Shown: positions 9,282 through 19,333, counted from the stretch's first letter. The stretch is DNA of 64,000 bases from Methanolobus bombayensis (GCF_017873415.1 NZ_JAGGKD010000003.1:1-64000); one strand, 5' to 3'. Program-made: numbers and translations. Notes: generated from the sequence alone by a model not told the origin.

Positions 9282-10214
9282 TCATGACAGAAGATTCAGT
9301 CTTGCATCAAAATATGTTTTTGTTACATTGATATGGATATCTTCCCCGGCACTACCTTCAAGGAAAAAAACAACTGCAGTATCATTTGAACTTACTGAAT
9401 ATTCAGATGAGTCAATACCTGCATCATCAGCCATTAATTCAAAATAGCTCTCCCATGACGCAGGATAAGAAGTATGCAGGGTCATTGTCATATCTGTGAA
9501 AAGAACCCCATCCCAGTAAAGAGAGTCAGATCCATTTGTTCTGAAATTGACCTCTTCAATGGAATTACTGCTGATAGATTTTCGTTGACCATTCAGATCA
9601 ACTAAGTTGAATTCCACAGTAATATTACTGGAATTGTCCATTTTCCTGATATCCATTTGAGGACCAAGACGCATCAATGAAAAACTATTCTGTGCCAGGA
9701 TGAGAGCTCCGCCTTCATAAACATAGTTCTGATTTACATAATAAGCATTATCAGACCTGTAACTTACAGTACCAAGATCCAGAAGAAAAGAATCACTATC
9801 GTAATCTACTCCCGGTGTAGTACCCACAATACTCAGTCCGAAATCACCTTCATTAATTGTAAGTCTTCCACTTGACTTACCGGGACTGAATATTGGAAGT
9901 GAGCCACCACCCATTTTCACGGGTACACTTACAGAAAGACTGGTTGAAGGCTCAGTTCTTGCATAACCGGAAAGAAGATCAAGCTCGTTCTTCATCTCTG
10001 CCATATCATAAAAGACATCATCCATATGTGACTTTTCAGCAGAGGTTTTCCATTCAGGGATATACTGCACGTAAACAAGAGTTATAACAGAAACCAGTAT
10101 GCCAAAAAGGAGAACAGCAGATACCACTGTAGAAATGGCCTTTTCAGAAGACATGAATGCCTTCATTTCATCCTGTCTACTTCTCATACCAGAATTATTT
10201 TCCATTCCATTCAT
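9282..10214 (-). CDS. Archaeal type IV pilin-like minor subunit
   Basis: 310-residue secreted protein. A short charged head is followed by one hydrophobic helix (about residues 24-50; SEKAISTVVSAVLLFGI onward), the layout of archaeal type IV prepilins, where a prepilin peptidase cuts just before the helix. The rest is a beta-rich exported domain without recognisable family motifs. The ATG at 10214 overlaps the stop of the preceding gene (ATGA), so the two are translationally coupled. Being last in an operon with a GspE-type ATPase, a TadC/FlaJ-type membrane protein and a large pilin-like protein, it is best read as a minor pilin or pilus-associated subunit. The cleavage site itself is inferred. 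Confidence 0.75.
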   Translation of the reverse strand: MNGMENNSGMRSRQDEMKAFMSSEKAISTVVSAVLLFGILVSVITLVYVQYIPEWKTSAEKSHMDDVFYDMAEMKNELDLLSGYARTEPSTSLSVSVPVKMGGGSLPIFSPGKSSGRLTINEGDFGLSIVGTTPGVDYDSDSFLLDLGTVSYRSDNAYYVNQNYVYEGGALILAQNSFSLMRLGPQMDIRKMDNSSNITVEFNLVDLNGQRKSISSNSIEEVNFRTNGSDSLYWDGVLFTDMTMTLHTSYPASWESYFELMADDAGIDSSEYSVSSNDTAVVFFLEGSAGEDIHINVTKTYFDARLNLLS

Positions 10215-12178
10215 GGATTCGTCCTCGCATAGTAGTCTGCCATATCCGACTCATCCAGCGTTACATTGTAAATTTCAAGTTCATCAAGATAAGCACGCAA
10301 ATAATAGTTGTTGCTTCCATAGTTCTGCCTGCCGACCCACATATCGTTATTGTTGGGTGCAAGTGAAAAACCGTTCATTGAAAGTGATTCAACAAATGTG
10401 GCATCTTTATAGAAGTTAACATCACTTCCGTCAACAACAACTCCTATCTGATACCAATTGTTTTGTGCAAGATTCATCCCTGATGTCTGCACATAATGAT
10501 AACCGGAGCTTGTCCACTCAAACCAGAGTTCACCACCGCTAACAAAAAGATCGAAATTATCCTGATCATTAATTCCTTTACCTATGATACAGACATCATT
10601 ATTAGTTCTCAGCCTTAGCCAGAACACCAGACTCATGTTTTGATCAAAGTCAAGTGATCCATCATCAGAAATCACAAGATAATCACCATTTCCATCAAAA
10701 TACATAGCTGAACCATTTATTGATTGACCCTGGGACCATTGGACATCGTAGATATTTGCGTCATTATCACCAATGCTGTCATAAGCAATTGAACCTGAGC
10801 CTTCATCGAACTTCCATCTTGATACAGGAAGTACAGATGAAACTTCTGGTTCTTCGTTTTGCTCAGGAGACGAAAGCTGGTAGTAGCCACTACATGTAAT
10901 ATATGTGCTGGAAGAATCGAAATTAACCTGAGTACTTCCTGAGCCATAGAAACCAATGTTTGAAATGTTAATAGCAGAATCATTTGTTTGCCAGTTAATT
11001 ATGACATCACCATCTGCTTCGAGGTAAGTCTGGCTTAAATCGGATGGAAGCTCATACCTTAAAGTCGAATAGTAATTCGATATTGGCTGTACATACAAAT
11101 CAGTAACCTGACCAGTGTCCTGCAGAACATCATTTATGTATAGATTGGCATTCAAATCAAAGGTTGATATCTGGGAATTACCTATATTCATCGAAATGCT
11201 ACCTGTTGTCTGATCATTTACAACTTCAAGTTTAATGTCATCATTCTGGTTCAAATTGTATCTGGTACCTTCTATGTCTATATATCTGTAATTACCATCA
11301 TTGGTAAAGCTGATATATCCACCATCTTTAATTACGCCACCTTTTGACGGTGTGTTCAGAGTAATCTGATCTGCAAAAGTGCCTGCAGGAGCTACGACTG
11401 TTACGGACTGGGAAGTACTATCCGTGTTGCCATCGTTATCGGTAACAGTAAGACTTAGAGTAAAAATCCCCTCAGCAGAGTACTGGTGAGTTGGATTCTG
11501 ATCCGTAGATGTTCCTCCATCACCAAAGTTCCATGACCATCCTACAACAGTTCCGTCAGGATCTGAAGACAGATCAGTAAGAACAACTGGCTCGTATGTA
11601 CCCGGACTCGGTGGTGAATATGTAAAGGCAGCAGATGGTGATTGCTGCTGACTGGTATTACCATTTCCACTGGTTCCTGAATCGATTCCGGTTTCCTCTC
11701 CAAGAAGTGAACCACTTTCGATTACAAAATTAGAATCTTTCTGCAACAATATCATACCTACGTAATCATCCTCATTGATAGTGGTATTCCATAGAACATC
11801 TGCGTCAATGACTATGGTTTGTCCGAGATTCCAACTATTACTTCCAATTATCTGCTCGAGTTGGGATGAAGAAAGGTCCCTGCGTGTACCATTAAGGTTC
11901 AGAACTACCTCAACCTTGTTAAGGTCGATACTTTCTCCTCCTGTATGTCTTATGTAGACAGTATCAGAATTCACATCCACCCAGCCATCTATATCAGCAT
12001 GCACAATATCATCAGATTCAAGATATGAGAATATAAAAACAGCTATAACTGAAAATGCAAGCACAGCTATTGCAGTTAAAAGAACCTCACCTATTATCTC
12101 GGAAACTGCATTATCATCCCGAAAAAGTTGTTTGATCCCGGATTTGTTATTAGTGCTATGTTCAAGCTGTGTTCCCAT
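10211..12178 (-). CDS. Type IV pilin-like protein with PKD and LamG-like domains
   Basis: 655 residues from the ATG at 12178, which follows GAGGTGA by about 6 nt; an in-frame TTG at 12220 lacks a site and overlaps the preceding gene. The N terminus is an archaeal Pilin_N region (DDNAVSEIIGEVLLTAIAV and a long hydrophobic helix). It is followed by a PKD domain (about residues 180-265; signature WNFGDGGTST), a beta-rich middle region, and a C-terminal concanavalin/LamG-like domain (about 450-650; RWKFDEGSGS, AMYFDGNGDYL, LDELEIYNVTL). The mature protein would stand on the cell surface, anchored or assembled through the pilin helix, with domains commonly used for carbohydrate or protein adhesion. 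It sits 11 bp after the TadC/FlaJ-like gene. It is much larger than ordinary pilins, so it may be a tip adhesin rather than a fibre subunit. Confidence 0.85.
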   Translation of the reverse strand: MGTQLEHSTNNKSGIKQLFRDDNAVSEIIGEVLLTAIAVLAFSVIAVFIFSYLESDDIVHADIDGWVDVNSDTVYIRHTGGESIDLNKVEVVLNLNGTRRDLSSSQLEQIIGSNSWNLGQTIVIDADVLWNTTINEDDYVGMILLQKDSNFVIESGSLLGEETGIDSGTSGNGNTSQQQSPSAAFTYSPPSPGTYEPVVLTDLSSDPDGTVVGWSWNFGDGGTSTDQNPTHQYSAEGIFTLSLTVTDNDGNTDSTSQSVTVVAPAGTFADQITLNTPSKGGVIKDGGYISFTNDGNYRYIDIEGTRYNLNQNDDIKLEVVNDQTTGSISMNIGNSQISTFDLNANLYINDVLQDTGQVTDLYVQPISNYYSTLRYELPSDLSQTYLEADGDVIINWQTNDSAINISNIGFYGSGSTQVNFDSSSTYITCSGYYQLSSPEQNEEPEVSSVLPVSRWKFDEGSGSIAYDSIGDNDANIYDVQWSQGQSINGSAMYFDGNGDYLVISDDGSLDFDQNMSLVFWLRLRTNNDVCIIGKGINDQDNFDLFVSGGELWFEWTSSGYHYVQTSGMNLAQNNWYQIGVVVDGSDVNFYKDATFVESLSMNGFSLAPNNNDMWVGRQNYGSNNYYLRAYLDELEIYNVTLDESDMADYYARTNP

Positions 12179-12188
12179 AAACTTCACC

Positions 12189-14135
12189 TCAGATGAAAAA
12201 TGTAAACAAAAGGTAAGCAATAGACATCATCATGATGGAATGTTTGTAACCTGAATGAATACTTCCACTTCCCATTTTTCCTGCCACCAGACCGGAGCAG
12301 AATCCCTGTATCATGGCTGCATGGAAAAACAGAAGGGTATATTTCTCAAGATCAAATGTCGTTGACAGACTCAAGCCTGAGATCGTGCCTTCGGTCGATG
12401 CAGGCATTGCAGGAAGGAAATACGCTGCCAGTATGTAAACAATGAACAGAAAGACCATGAAAGAAATATAGATGATGAAAACATACACAAACATCTCAGC
12501 ATTACGCTCTTTTTTAAGCTGTCTCTGGATATCAGCATCATGAGCTGCTATGGTCAGCACACTTTTCAGATCACTGGTAGCCTCATTTGCCTTTATAATA
12601 AGATTGATTATACGTCGTGTCATTTCAGTTCGTATCCTGAATTCGAACTTTTTCAATGCATCATCAAGCTTTGTTCCCCATGAAATATCGTTTACAAGAC
12701 GCTTTACCTCTGAATGAAGAATACCTATCTTAAGCTGCATGCTCATAACGATAGCATCTACAAGAAGGATACCTGCCTCGTTAATGCTGGCAAGATTATT
12801 AAGAAAATCAGGAATATTGGACTCGATCTGCTTCACACGATAGGATCGCAATTCATCAAATATGATGTAAGGCACCAGCAGAATTATAAGTGCTATGAAT
12901 ATCTGGTCATCGACTATGCTTACAGTCAGAACATTGAAACTGTTGATATAGATGATATTGGCAACATTAATGTACGCATTAATTGCATAAAACAGATATA
13001 TGAGCGATGCTGGCACAGTAATAAAAAGAATATATGATGGATTATTTGTGAAAAGTGCAAGAGGATTTGTAACCTTGTCTACAAATTTGATTATCTTGGT
13101 ATAGTAATACATCTTTTTTCTTTTATTTTCATCATCAGGTTCTCCTTCTTTTAATTCCACGTGGGAAAAAGCATTAAGTTTCTTTTCCACAACATAGAAA
13201 TCAGGTATCTTTGGGTTATCATTCGTCAGTGAATTAAGAAGAAGAAGAAAGATTACCGTTCCAATCGGGATTATCATATAAACTATCAAATTAAGAATGC
13301 TGGCAGAACTTGAATTAACAAGACCCAGGACAACGAGGATTGTGATCAGGAAGAGCGGACCAGCAACAAATGCTGAGATATATACTTCTGCGAGCACACT
13401 TAGAGTCTCAAAGAATATTTTCTGCTCTTTTGTGGCGGTGAGACGGTACTGGTCATTTTTTGCCTTAAGGTAGGAAGTAACATCTCCACCACTGGTCACA
13501 ATAGATGTCAATCCGTCAAGGAAATCCTTGAACTTCTTGGAAGGGGTCCTCTGCCCGGCACGGTCAATTGCCTGGAGAAGATCAGTGCCATAATATTCCA
13601 TATCCTTCACAATGAAACCAACTTCTTCCGCTGCAGAACCATATATATGGTAATTCTGTGCCAGAGATTTCATTATATCAATAAGATTCATTCCACCTCC
13701 ATGACTCATTGCATAGAGATATGCAGTTGTATGTGGAAGTGACTGATTTATGAGAGTACTTCTCACATTTGCCTGTACCTCAGGTATTGACATGAATATA
13801 TAATATGTAAGTGAAGATGCAATTATTGAAAATATGGCAGCAAGTCCGATACTTAACAGTATATGGAAATTTGACCATATCCATGGATACTCAGTACCAA
13901 CACCAAGCATATGCGGCCTTACATTCCCAAGCAGGTAGTAGCCGGCAAACAAACCTATAAAACCTGCAATAAGCGCAATTAAAAGTGAAAAGAAATAAGT
14001 CTGAGCAATGTATTGTTCGATCAGCATACCCAGTCCGGCTTTACGTATCAATACACGCTGGTCCTCATATCGATGGATATGTCTCCTCACATATTTTCCG
14101 AATATCAGATGGGCAGCTGTATCAATAATATCCAT
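12189..14135 (-). CDS. Type II/IV secretion system F-domain membrane protein (TadC/FlaJ-like)
   Basis: 648-residue polytopic membrane protein, the platform that works with the GspE-type ATPase to assemble pili. Two T2SSF-type regions are separated by hydrophobic segments: TM clusters near the N terminus (residues 45-135), the middle (about 240-300 and 360-435) and the C terminus (about 540-645). Cytoplasmic helical bundles carry the family's conserved glycine turns (TSGGDVTSYL in the first region). GGAG stands 8 nt before the ATG, and the gene starts 11 bp after the ATPase. Its length and duplicated F domains fit archaeal TadC/FlaJ relatives rather than short bacterial TadB or TadC. Confidence 0.88.
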   Translation of the reverse strand: MDIIDTAAHLIFGKYVRRHIHRYEDQRVLIRKAGLGMLIEQYIAQTYFFSLLIALIAGFIGLFAGYYLLGNVRPHMLGVGTEYPWIWSNFHILLSIGLAAIFSIIASSLTYYIFMSIPEVQANVRSTLINQSLPHTTAYLYAMSHGGGMNLIDIMKSLAQNYHIYGSAAEEVGFIVKDMEYYGTDLLQAIDRAGQRTPSKKFKDFLDGLTSIVTSGGDVTSYLKAKNDQYRLTATKEQKIFFETLSVLAEVYISAFVAGPLFLITILVVLGLVNSSSASILNLIVYMIIPIGTVIFLLLLNSLTNDNPKIPDFYVVEKKLNAFSHVELKEGEPDDENKRKKMYYYTKIIKFVDKVTNPLALFTNNPSYILFITVPASLIYLFYAINAYINVANIIYINSFNVLTVSIVDDQIFIALIILLVPYIIFDELRSYRVKQIESNIPDFLNNLASINEAGILLVDAIVMSMQLKIGILHSEVKRLVNDISWGTKLDDALKKFEFRIRTEMTRRIINLIIKANEATSDLKSVLTIAAHDADIQRQLKKERNAEMFVYVFIIYISFMVFLFIVYILAAYFLPAMPASTEGTISGLSLSTTFDLEKYTLLFFHAAMIQGFCSGLVAGKMGSGSIHSGYKHSIMMMSIAYLLFTFFI

Positions 14136-14146
14136 TACGGATGCTC

Positions 14147-15838
14147 CTAAATGTTCTGTTCTATCATCACATGAAGAGTGTCTGAATCAATTGCATCAAG
14201 AACCCCATCCGGATTTGCATCATAAGCCTGTACCACAAGTGATAGGCGTACGTAATCACGCATATTCTTCTCACGAAGGTATTCCAGGATATGTGCTCTT
14301 CTATCCAGCTCTTCTGAAAGTCTTTGCCTGTCCCATCCTTTTGAAAGCATTACCTTGTTAAGAGTATAAGAATCACCAGTCTTCATGAAAGTATCACTCA
14401 CCGGATCCCAGCGATAGAGTTCGTTTATCTGAATATAACCGGTTTTTGAGTCAATGCCTGTAATTTCCACCAGACTCTGAGTTCTGCGAACCCTTTTGTT
14501 ATTTACGAATGTCTGCACCTGAATACCAAGAATATCAAGGGACTGGAGCATCACGTGGGGAACATTCAGTGGGGGACTGTCAAGCCTGTTGACAACAGTC
14601 TGTACATCACCAGCGTGCATTGTTGAATACGTGGCGTGTCCTGTTGATATGGCCTGGAATAGTGTGAGAGCCTCCTCACCTCTGATCTCTCCTACAAGAA
14701 TATATTCAGGTCTTTGCCTGAGAGCTGAACGTAGCAGATCATACATGGTTATCTCACCTGCATTGTTCATACTCAGTGGTTTGCGGGTGACACCTGCGAT
14801 CCAGTTGTCATGGTGAAGTGTCAGTTCTCTTGTATCTTCAATGGATACAACCTTTGATAATGATGGAATGAAAAGTGATACTGCGTTGAGCATGGAAGTT
14901 TTACCTGATGCAGTACCCCCGGCAAATATGGCACAATCTCCGTTTTCCATAGCAAGCCAGAAATATGCCATCATTTCAATGCTGCATGTATTATAGTTTA
15001 CAAGATCTATAGGTGTTATCGGATCGCTGCGGAATTTCCTTATGGTAAATGAACTGCCTCTTGTGGTAATCTCTTTTCCGAGGGTTGCCTGAAGACGTGA
15101 ACCGTCAGGAAGTGTAGCGTCCACCATGGGCTCACCTATAGATATGTGTTTTCCACTTTTCTGGCAGAGTTTTATTACCAGAGAATTGAGTTCCTCTTCG
15201 TTAAAGGCAATATTAGTCTTGATATTACGGTATTTATTATGATACATGAAGACCGGAATATCTACACCATCACATGAGATATCCTCGATATTCGGATCCA
15301 GCATCAGTGAATTGATACGATCGTGTCCCAGGAAATTACGCTTGAGATAGTAGAGTATCCTGTAAGTTGAAGATATTTCCAGACTTGCATGATACCTGTT
15401 AAAAAGAGTTAGCGCGTGCTCCATGAGCGCGGTTTCCTTGTCTTTCTCTGTATTTACGCCACCAAGACTCAGAATATCCTGGAGATCATCGTATACTCTT
15501 TCAAGGATGTCTTTTTCATATAAGGTCAGCATTGGCTCAACAACATGATAATGATAGATGTTGCCTCTTTCCAGAATGACGATGAATGAATAGGGTTCAT
15601 TTACCCAGTAACGTTCAACCTCATTAAATCCTTCAGGAACCTCAAACTCCAGCAATGGACCGTCTGACTCCGGATCATAATCAGGAATTCTGGTACGCGG
15701 ATGTCTAATGGAATAAATTCCAGATCTAATAGTGTCAACAAAAACAGACAATCTGGAAGGCTTTTTTTCGTTATTCGGAGAAATCTCCTCCTTTGGAGAG
15801 AGATTGTCTTCAATTATAAGTTCCTGGGGCTCCATCAT
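14147..15838 (-). CDS. Type II/IV secretion ATPase (GspE/TadA/FlaI family)
   Basis: 563-residue hexameric AAA-type ATPase that powers pilus assembly from the cytoplasmic side. Visible motifs are the Walker A FAGGTASGKTSML (around residue 310), the Asp box (VSIEDTRELTL), Walker B (YILVGEIRGEEAL) and the His box (STGHATYSTMHAG). The N-terminal domain carries VDATLPDGSRLQATL, typical of the family. First gene of a four-gene operon followed by the platform protein and two pilin-like proteins. A TATA box lies about 26 nt before the ATG, so the message is probably leaderless. No prepilin peptidase gene is nearby. Confidence 0.93.
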   Translation of the reverse strand: MMEPQELIIEDNLSPKEEISPNNEKKPSRLSVFVDTIRSGIYSIRHPRTRIPDYDPESDGPLLEFEVPEGFNEVERYWVNEPYSFIVILERGNIYHYHVVEPMLTLYEKDILERVYDDLQDILSLGGVNTEKDKETALMEHALTLFNRYHASLEISSTYRILYYLKRNFLGHDRINSLMLDPNIEDISCDGVDIPVFMYHNKYRNIKTNIAFNEEELNSLVIKLCQKSGKHISIGEPMVDATLPDGSRLQATLGKEITTRGSSFTIRKFRSDPITPIDLVNYNTCSIEMMAYFWLAMENGDCAIFAGGTASGKTSMLNAVSLFIPSLSKVVSIEDTRELTLHHDNWIAGVTRKPLSMNNAGEITMYDLLRSALRQRPEYILVGEIRGEEALTLFQAISTGHATYSTMHAGDVQTVVNRLDSPPLNVPHVMLQSLDILGIQVQTFVNNKRVRRTQSLVEITGIDSKTGYIQINELYRWDPVSDTFMKTGDSYTLNKVMLSKGWDRQRLSEELDRRAHILEYLREKNMRDYVRLSLVVQAYDANPDGVLDAIDSDTLHVMIEQNI

Positions 15839-15859
15839 TGGTTATTATATAATACCAAG

Positions 15860-15869
15860 TATATAAAAA
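15860..15869 (-). promoter_or_regulatory. TATA box of the pilus operon
   Basis: Read on the minus strand: TTTTTATATA, centred about 26 nt upstream of the ATG at 15838. This is the distance expected for a leaderless archaeal transcript starting at or next to the start codon. No ribosome binding site stands before that ATG, which agrees. Confidence 0.6.
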
Positions 15870-15942
15870 GTCTTTGATTTTTATTTTTATAATAACTACG
15901 GAAATGATAGGAAAATAAGAAAAATAAATGAACCATCCACAC

Positions 15943-16842
15943 TTAAGCTGGAAGTTCAAGTTTACCGAAGTTCTCCTCATATCGTGCCTTCATGGCATCC
16001 CATGTTGGAAGATCAGTCTGGCATCCGATGCTCTGAACAGCAAAAGAAGCAACTGTGGAACCTATCTTGCCACATACTTCCAGTGGGTAGCCACGTGTGT
16101 ATGCAAGAAGGAAACCGGCTCTGTAAGCATCCCCTGCACCAGTAGGGTCAAGTGCTTTAACAGTAACTACTGGTATTATTACCTCAGTTCCACTGTTGTA
16201 GATTCTACTGCCGCTTGAATCATAAGTTACAATTACAGTTTCGATCATGCTGAGAATATCGTCCATTGATTTCTCGGTCATGTCGCAGACACGCTGAATC
16301 TCATGCTTGTTTGTAAAGAGGATATTGGTGTTCTCAAGGATGCTTTCAAGATTTTCTCTTGAATAGGTTATAAGGTCCTGTCCCGGATCAAATGAAACGA
16401 ACTTTGCCTTTTTGGCTATCCTTGCATTATATGTTGAGTCTGATGTCGCAAGATGTACAAAATCAACTTCCGGTGGTTCCAGACTTTTAAGTTCTACGGA
16501 TGCTCCCCAGTGGAAATATGTACTCTGGTTGTGCTCCCTGTCAGTGAAAACAAAAGCTCTTGTGCTCTTATGCTCAGGGAATCTGTAGAGAAGTGACAGG
16601 TCAACACCGTGCTTCTCAAATTCACCCTCATATCCTGATGAAGCGAAATCCCCGCCAACAGCAGATATAAGCTGAGCATTTCCCCCAAGTATTGCTATTG
16701 CAACTGCAATATTGGCAGCTCCTCCTCCGTAGTATTGGTGGTAATCAATAATTGGATGGGATTCATTGTGAACTGCAATATTCTCAACATCAAAAAGAAG
16801 ATCTATCGCTGCATGTCCAACAACAGTTATTGCCCGGTCCAT
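15943..16842 (-). CDS. PfkB/ribokinase-family carbohydrate or nucleoside kinase
   Basis: 299-residue PfkB-fold kinase that transfers phosphate from ATP (or another donor) to a sugar or nucleoside hydroxyl. The N-terminal signature YYGGGAANIAVAIAILGG and the C-terminal PfkB signature DPTGAGDAYRAGF with the catalytic Asp are both clear. The substrate cannot be read from sequence; archaeal homologues include nucleoside kinases and ribokinase-like enzymes. It lies 9 bp after a DUF555 gene with AAGGTG before the ATG, at the end of a run dphB-herA-DUF357-DUF555-pfkB that is probably co-transcribed. Confidence 0.88.
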   Translation of the reverse strand: MDRAITVVGHAAIDLLFDVENIAVHNESHPIIDYHQYYGGGAANIAVAIAILGGNAQLISAVGGDFASSGYEGEFEKHGVDLSLLYRFPEHKSTRAFVFTDREHNQSTYFHWGASVELKSLEPPEVDFVHLATSDSTYNARIAKKAKFVSFDPGQDLITYSRENLESILENTNILFTNKHEIQRVCDMTEKSMDDILSMIETVIVTYDSSGSRIYNSGTEVIIPVVTVKALDPTGAGDAYRAGFLLAYTRGYPLEVCGKIGSTVASFAVQSIGCQTDLPTWDAMKARYEENFGKLELPA

Positions 16843-16851
16843 GTGAACACC

Positions 16852-17193
16852 TTACTCGAATTCCTCTACGTCAACAACAGCGAGAGGAACATCCCTTAAT
16901 GCGCGACCGATAACTGATTTCGCAATTCTGGATGCGTGCTCAGGGCTTTCAGCATCAAATACTTTCATTTCAAGAACAAGACCGACAATTGCGGTGTTAG
17001 CAGCAATGAAAACACTGCTGATAGGTTCTTCACATGCAGGACAGAAGGTTGTTCCGATGTCTACCTCCACATAGTCAAGCTTTGGATTCAGGCGCTTTCC
17101 TGCCTCAGAAATTGCAACACCTATTGCATCATCTGCTGATTTTACGTCTCTGACCAACCAGGCGGCTTCAAGTATAACATGATAATTTGACAT
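16852..17193 (-). CDS. UPF0212/DUF555 family protein
   Basis: 113-residue small soluble protein of the archaeal DUF555 (UPF0212) family, found mainly in methanogens and relatives and without known function. The Cys pair in [11 protein letters not shown] looks like half of a metal site. Start chosen by GGAGA about 7 nt upstream of the ATG. Gene order (after HerA and DUF357, before a PfkB kinase) suggests a housekeeping setting, but no role follows from that. Confidence 0.85.
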   Translation of the reverse strand: MSNYHVILEAAWLVRDVKSADDAIGVAISEAGKRLNPKLDYVEVDIGTTFCPACEEPISSVFIAANTAIVGLVLEMKVFDAESPEHASRIAKSVIGRALRDVPLAVVDVEEFE

Positions 17194-17238
17194 TAGATCT
17201 CTCCGATTTAAACTTCATTTCTTCTTCAATTAAATATT

Positions 17239-17520
17239 TCATATTGTAAACAACACGTCATCATCGACGTCAAAAAGGCCAAGTCTTGCTCCTGCGTCAA
17301 GCCATGCATGTCCGTAACTGAAACAGACAAGAGCATTGACAGGGTCATCAATTTCAACAAAGTGAAGACCATCATTATAGTATGAACTTGCCATATTGTG
17401 ATAATCTCCGGCTACTGTGTACATATGAGATTGCGGGATCGGGGCAATTTCAGCCTTTTTCAGCGCTTCTTTTAATAGTCGCTCATATCTCTTAACTTTT
17501 TCATTCAGGTCAGCAGCCAT
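17239..17520 (-). CDS. DUF357 family protein
   Basis: 93-residue, largely helical protein of the archaeal DUF357 family: an N-terminal amphipathic helix (LNEKVKRYERLLKEALKKAE) followed by two TPR-like helices with many aromatic residues (AGDYHNMASSYYNDGLHF, CFSYGHAWLDAGARLGLF). Function unknown. A strong GGTGATC ribosome binding site precedes the ATG. It lies 34 bp after herA and 45 bp before the DUF555 gene, so operonic. Confidence 0.85.
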   Translation of the reverse strand: MAADLNEKVKRYERLLKEALKKAEIAPIPQSHMYTVAGDYHNMASSYYNDGLHFVEIDDPVNALVCFSYGHAWLDAGARLGLFDVDDDVLFTI

Positions 17521-17554
17521 TATAGATCACCTGTTCAACTGTATTCATAGTTAA

Positions 17555-19333
17555 TTATCTGTTCGCCCTGAAAAGTTTCTTGAACAACTTACCACCGCCC
17601 TCTGAACCTTCATTATCCCTGTTTTCAACACGTGGTGGCCGTGAAGGTTTTCTTTTGGGAGGGGGGGTAAAAGCTGAATCCTGAACCGGTGCATCCATTA
17701 CCGGAATATCCAGAATATCATTACTCTGCTGTGTTTCTACTGAAGGACTTGCAGAAACTGCAGGATCAGATACTGAGCCGGGGGCTGGAACAGAGGCAGA
17801 AGGTTCATTACCTGCTATTAATTCAGGTGGTGGCGGAGGAGTATGTGTCCTTGCGGCATGGAGAACATTAACAGATTCACCACCATGTTTGGATTTTCTT
17901 ATCCTTATATCCACAAGCACCGGTCGTTCGATCTCATTGCTCACAAGCATGGCAACGCCTGGTGGGAGGCGCATAAGTTCTTCCTCAACATAAGAAGTTA
18001 CTCCCTCCAGGCCCTTACTGATAGCCTTAAGATCATTAGGATTTGTGACTTTCATTATTACCTGTGTACCGCACTGTGAGAGAACATTCTTGTCAACTCT
18101 TGCAGGTCTCTGGGAAACAACCATCATACCAAGACCGAACTTACGACCTTCTGATGCGATAGTCCTGAGAATGTCAGTACTGGTGGTTTTACTAAAACCT
18201 TTTTCAGGAGCATAATTATGTGCTTCCTCAACAACGAGCATACCAGGTGGGATCTGATTGAGCTTACGTGCCTCAAATAGACCGGAACAAAGACTGGCAA
18301 CTATCATGCTCTGAAGTTCTGGAGCAACTCCCTTGAAGTCAATTACTGCAGCTTTTCCCTTCTGGAAAAGTTCGCTTATAGAAGTCGGATTCGGTGAAAG
18401 TATGTTGGTATCCCTTATCTGCTCGAGGGCATTGATAACAATCCACTTTGCCTTGCTTTTATCGTTACCAACTTCAAATATAATATCATCAATAGTGTAT
18501 GTCTCCATCTCAGCACGTAATTTCTGAATTGCTTCGTACAATATACCAGTGTGTGTGGTTGAGAAATTATCAGGGAAAACCGACGTAAGATCCCTGACAG
18601 TCAGATTCATACCATTGAGCCTGAACAACTCATCCGCATCAGGATTGATTGCCTTGCTTGCAGGAGTATATACTGTGATATTGTTTCCGTAACCCTTGGG
18701 TTTCACACCAAAACGTTTGAAATCTTCCGGACTTCCCTCGCCTTCTACCTTCAAAGATGAATACTCGCTGTGCGGATCTATAATAAGCATAGGAATATTT
18801 TGATCAAGCAGTTCTTCCAGGAGCACGGACGCTGTATATGACTTACCGCTTCCTGTCTTTGCAAGGATACTGCAGTGTTTCTGCACAAGGCTGTTGACAC
18901 TTAACTGCACTTTGATATTGGTGCCTTCAAGCATTCCGATATTCATTTCATTTCCTGTGAGCCCGAGCACTGATCTTGTAAGTCCCTCATCTGCTGCAAA
19001 TATGGGGCTTCCCGGACTGAAAGGGATCACTGGTGCACGGAGCATTCCTGTCTCATCCCTTGAACCGATTATTATCACTTCGGCAACAATCTTGTCAGCA
19101 CTTTTATCGGCACGTTGTCCCTTCATAGCTTCTTCGATTGAAAAGGAATCGCTGTACCGTTTTATGGCCATTACCTGACCTAGTACCCATGTGTGATCTT
19201 TCTCGTCCGATGACGCATCATGCCATACTTTGACGTATGCGCCCCTATACACTTTGGAACTGTCAAAAACCATTACTTTGAACTCAAAGGTTCCTGTTTC
19301 TCCGAAAATAACGCCTACTGAACCTCTTACCAT
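17555..19333 (-). CDS. herA: HerA-like DNA translocase/helicase ATPase
   Basis: 592-residue hexameric ATPase of the HerA/FtsK (DUF87) superfamily. It has an N-terminal HAS-barrel-like region (about 1-110), Walker A AKTGSGKSYTASVL (about 158-170), Walker B GMLVVEEAHNYAPE, and the following SEGRKFGLGMMVVSQRP motif with the arginine finger region. The C-terminal 110 residues are proline- and serine-rich, then basic (PPPKRKPSRPPRVENR), and are probably a disordered DNA- or protein-binding tail. Known role of the family: DNA end resection with the nuclease NurA and Mre11-Rad50. No nurA, mre11 or rad50 gene is adjacent here. GAGGGATGA precedes the ATG. Confidence 0.88.
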   Translation of the reverse strand: MVRGSVGVIFGETGTFEFKVMVFDSSKVYRGAYVKVWHDASSDEKDHTWVLGQVMAIKRYSDSFSIEEAMKGQRADKSADKIVAEVIIIGSRDETGMLRAPVIPFSPGSPIFAADEGLTRSVLGLTGNEMNIGMLEGTNIKVQLSVNSLVQKHCSILAKTGSGKSYTASVLLEELLDQNIPMLIIDPHSEYSSLKVEGEGSPEDFKRFGVKPKGYGNNITVYTPASKAINPDADELFRLNGMNLTVRDLTSVFPDNFSTTHTGILYEAIQKLRAEMETYTIDDIIFEVGNDKSKAKWIVINALEQIRDTNILSPNPTSISELFQKGKAAVIDFKGVAPELQSMIVASLCSGLFEARKLNQIPPGMLVVEEAHNYAPEKGFSKTTSTDILRTIASEGRKFGLGMMVVSQRPARVDKNVLSQCGTQVIMKVTNPNDLKAISKGLEGVTSYVEEELMRLPPGVAMLVSNEIERPVLVDIRIRKSKHGGESVNVLHAARTHTPPPPPELIAGNEPSASVPAPGSVSDPAVSASPSVETQQSNDILDIPVMDAPVQDSAFTPPPKRKPSRPPRVENRDNEGSEGGGKLFKKLFRANR

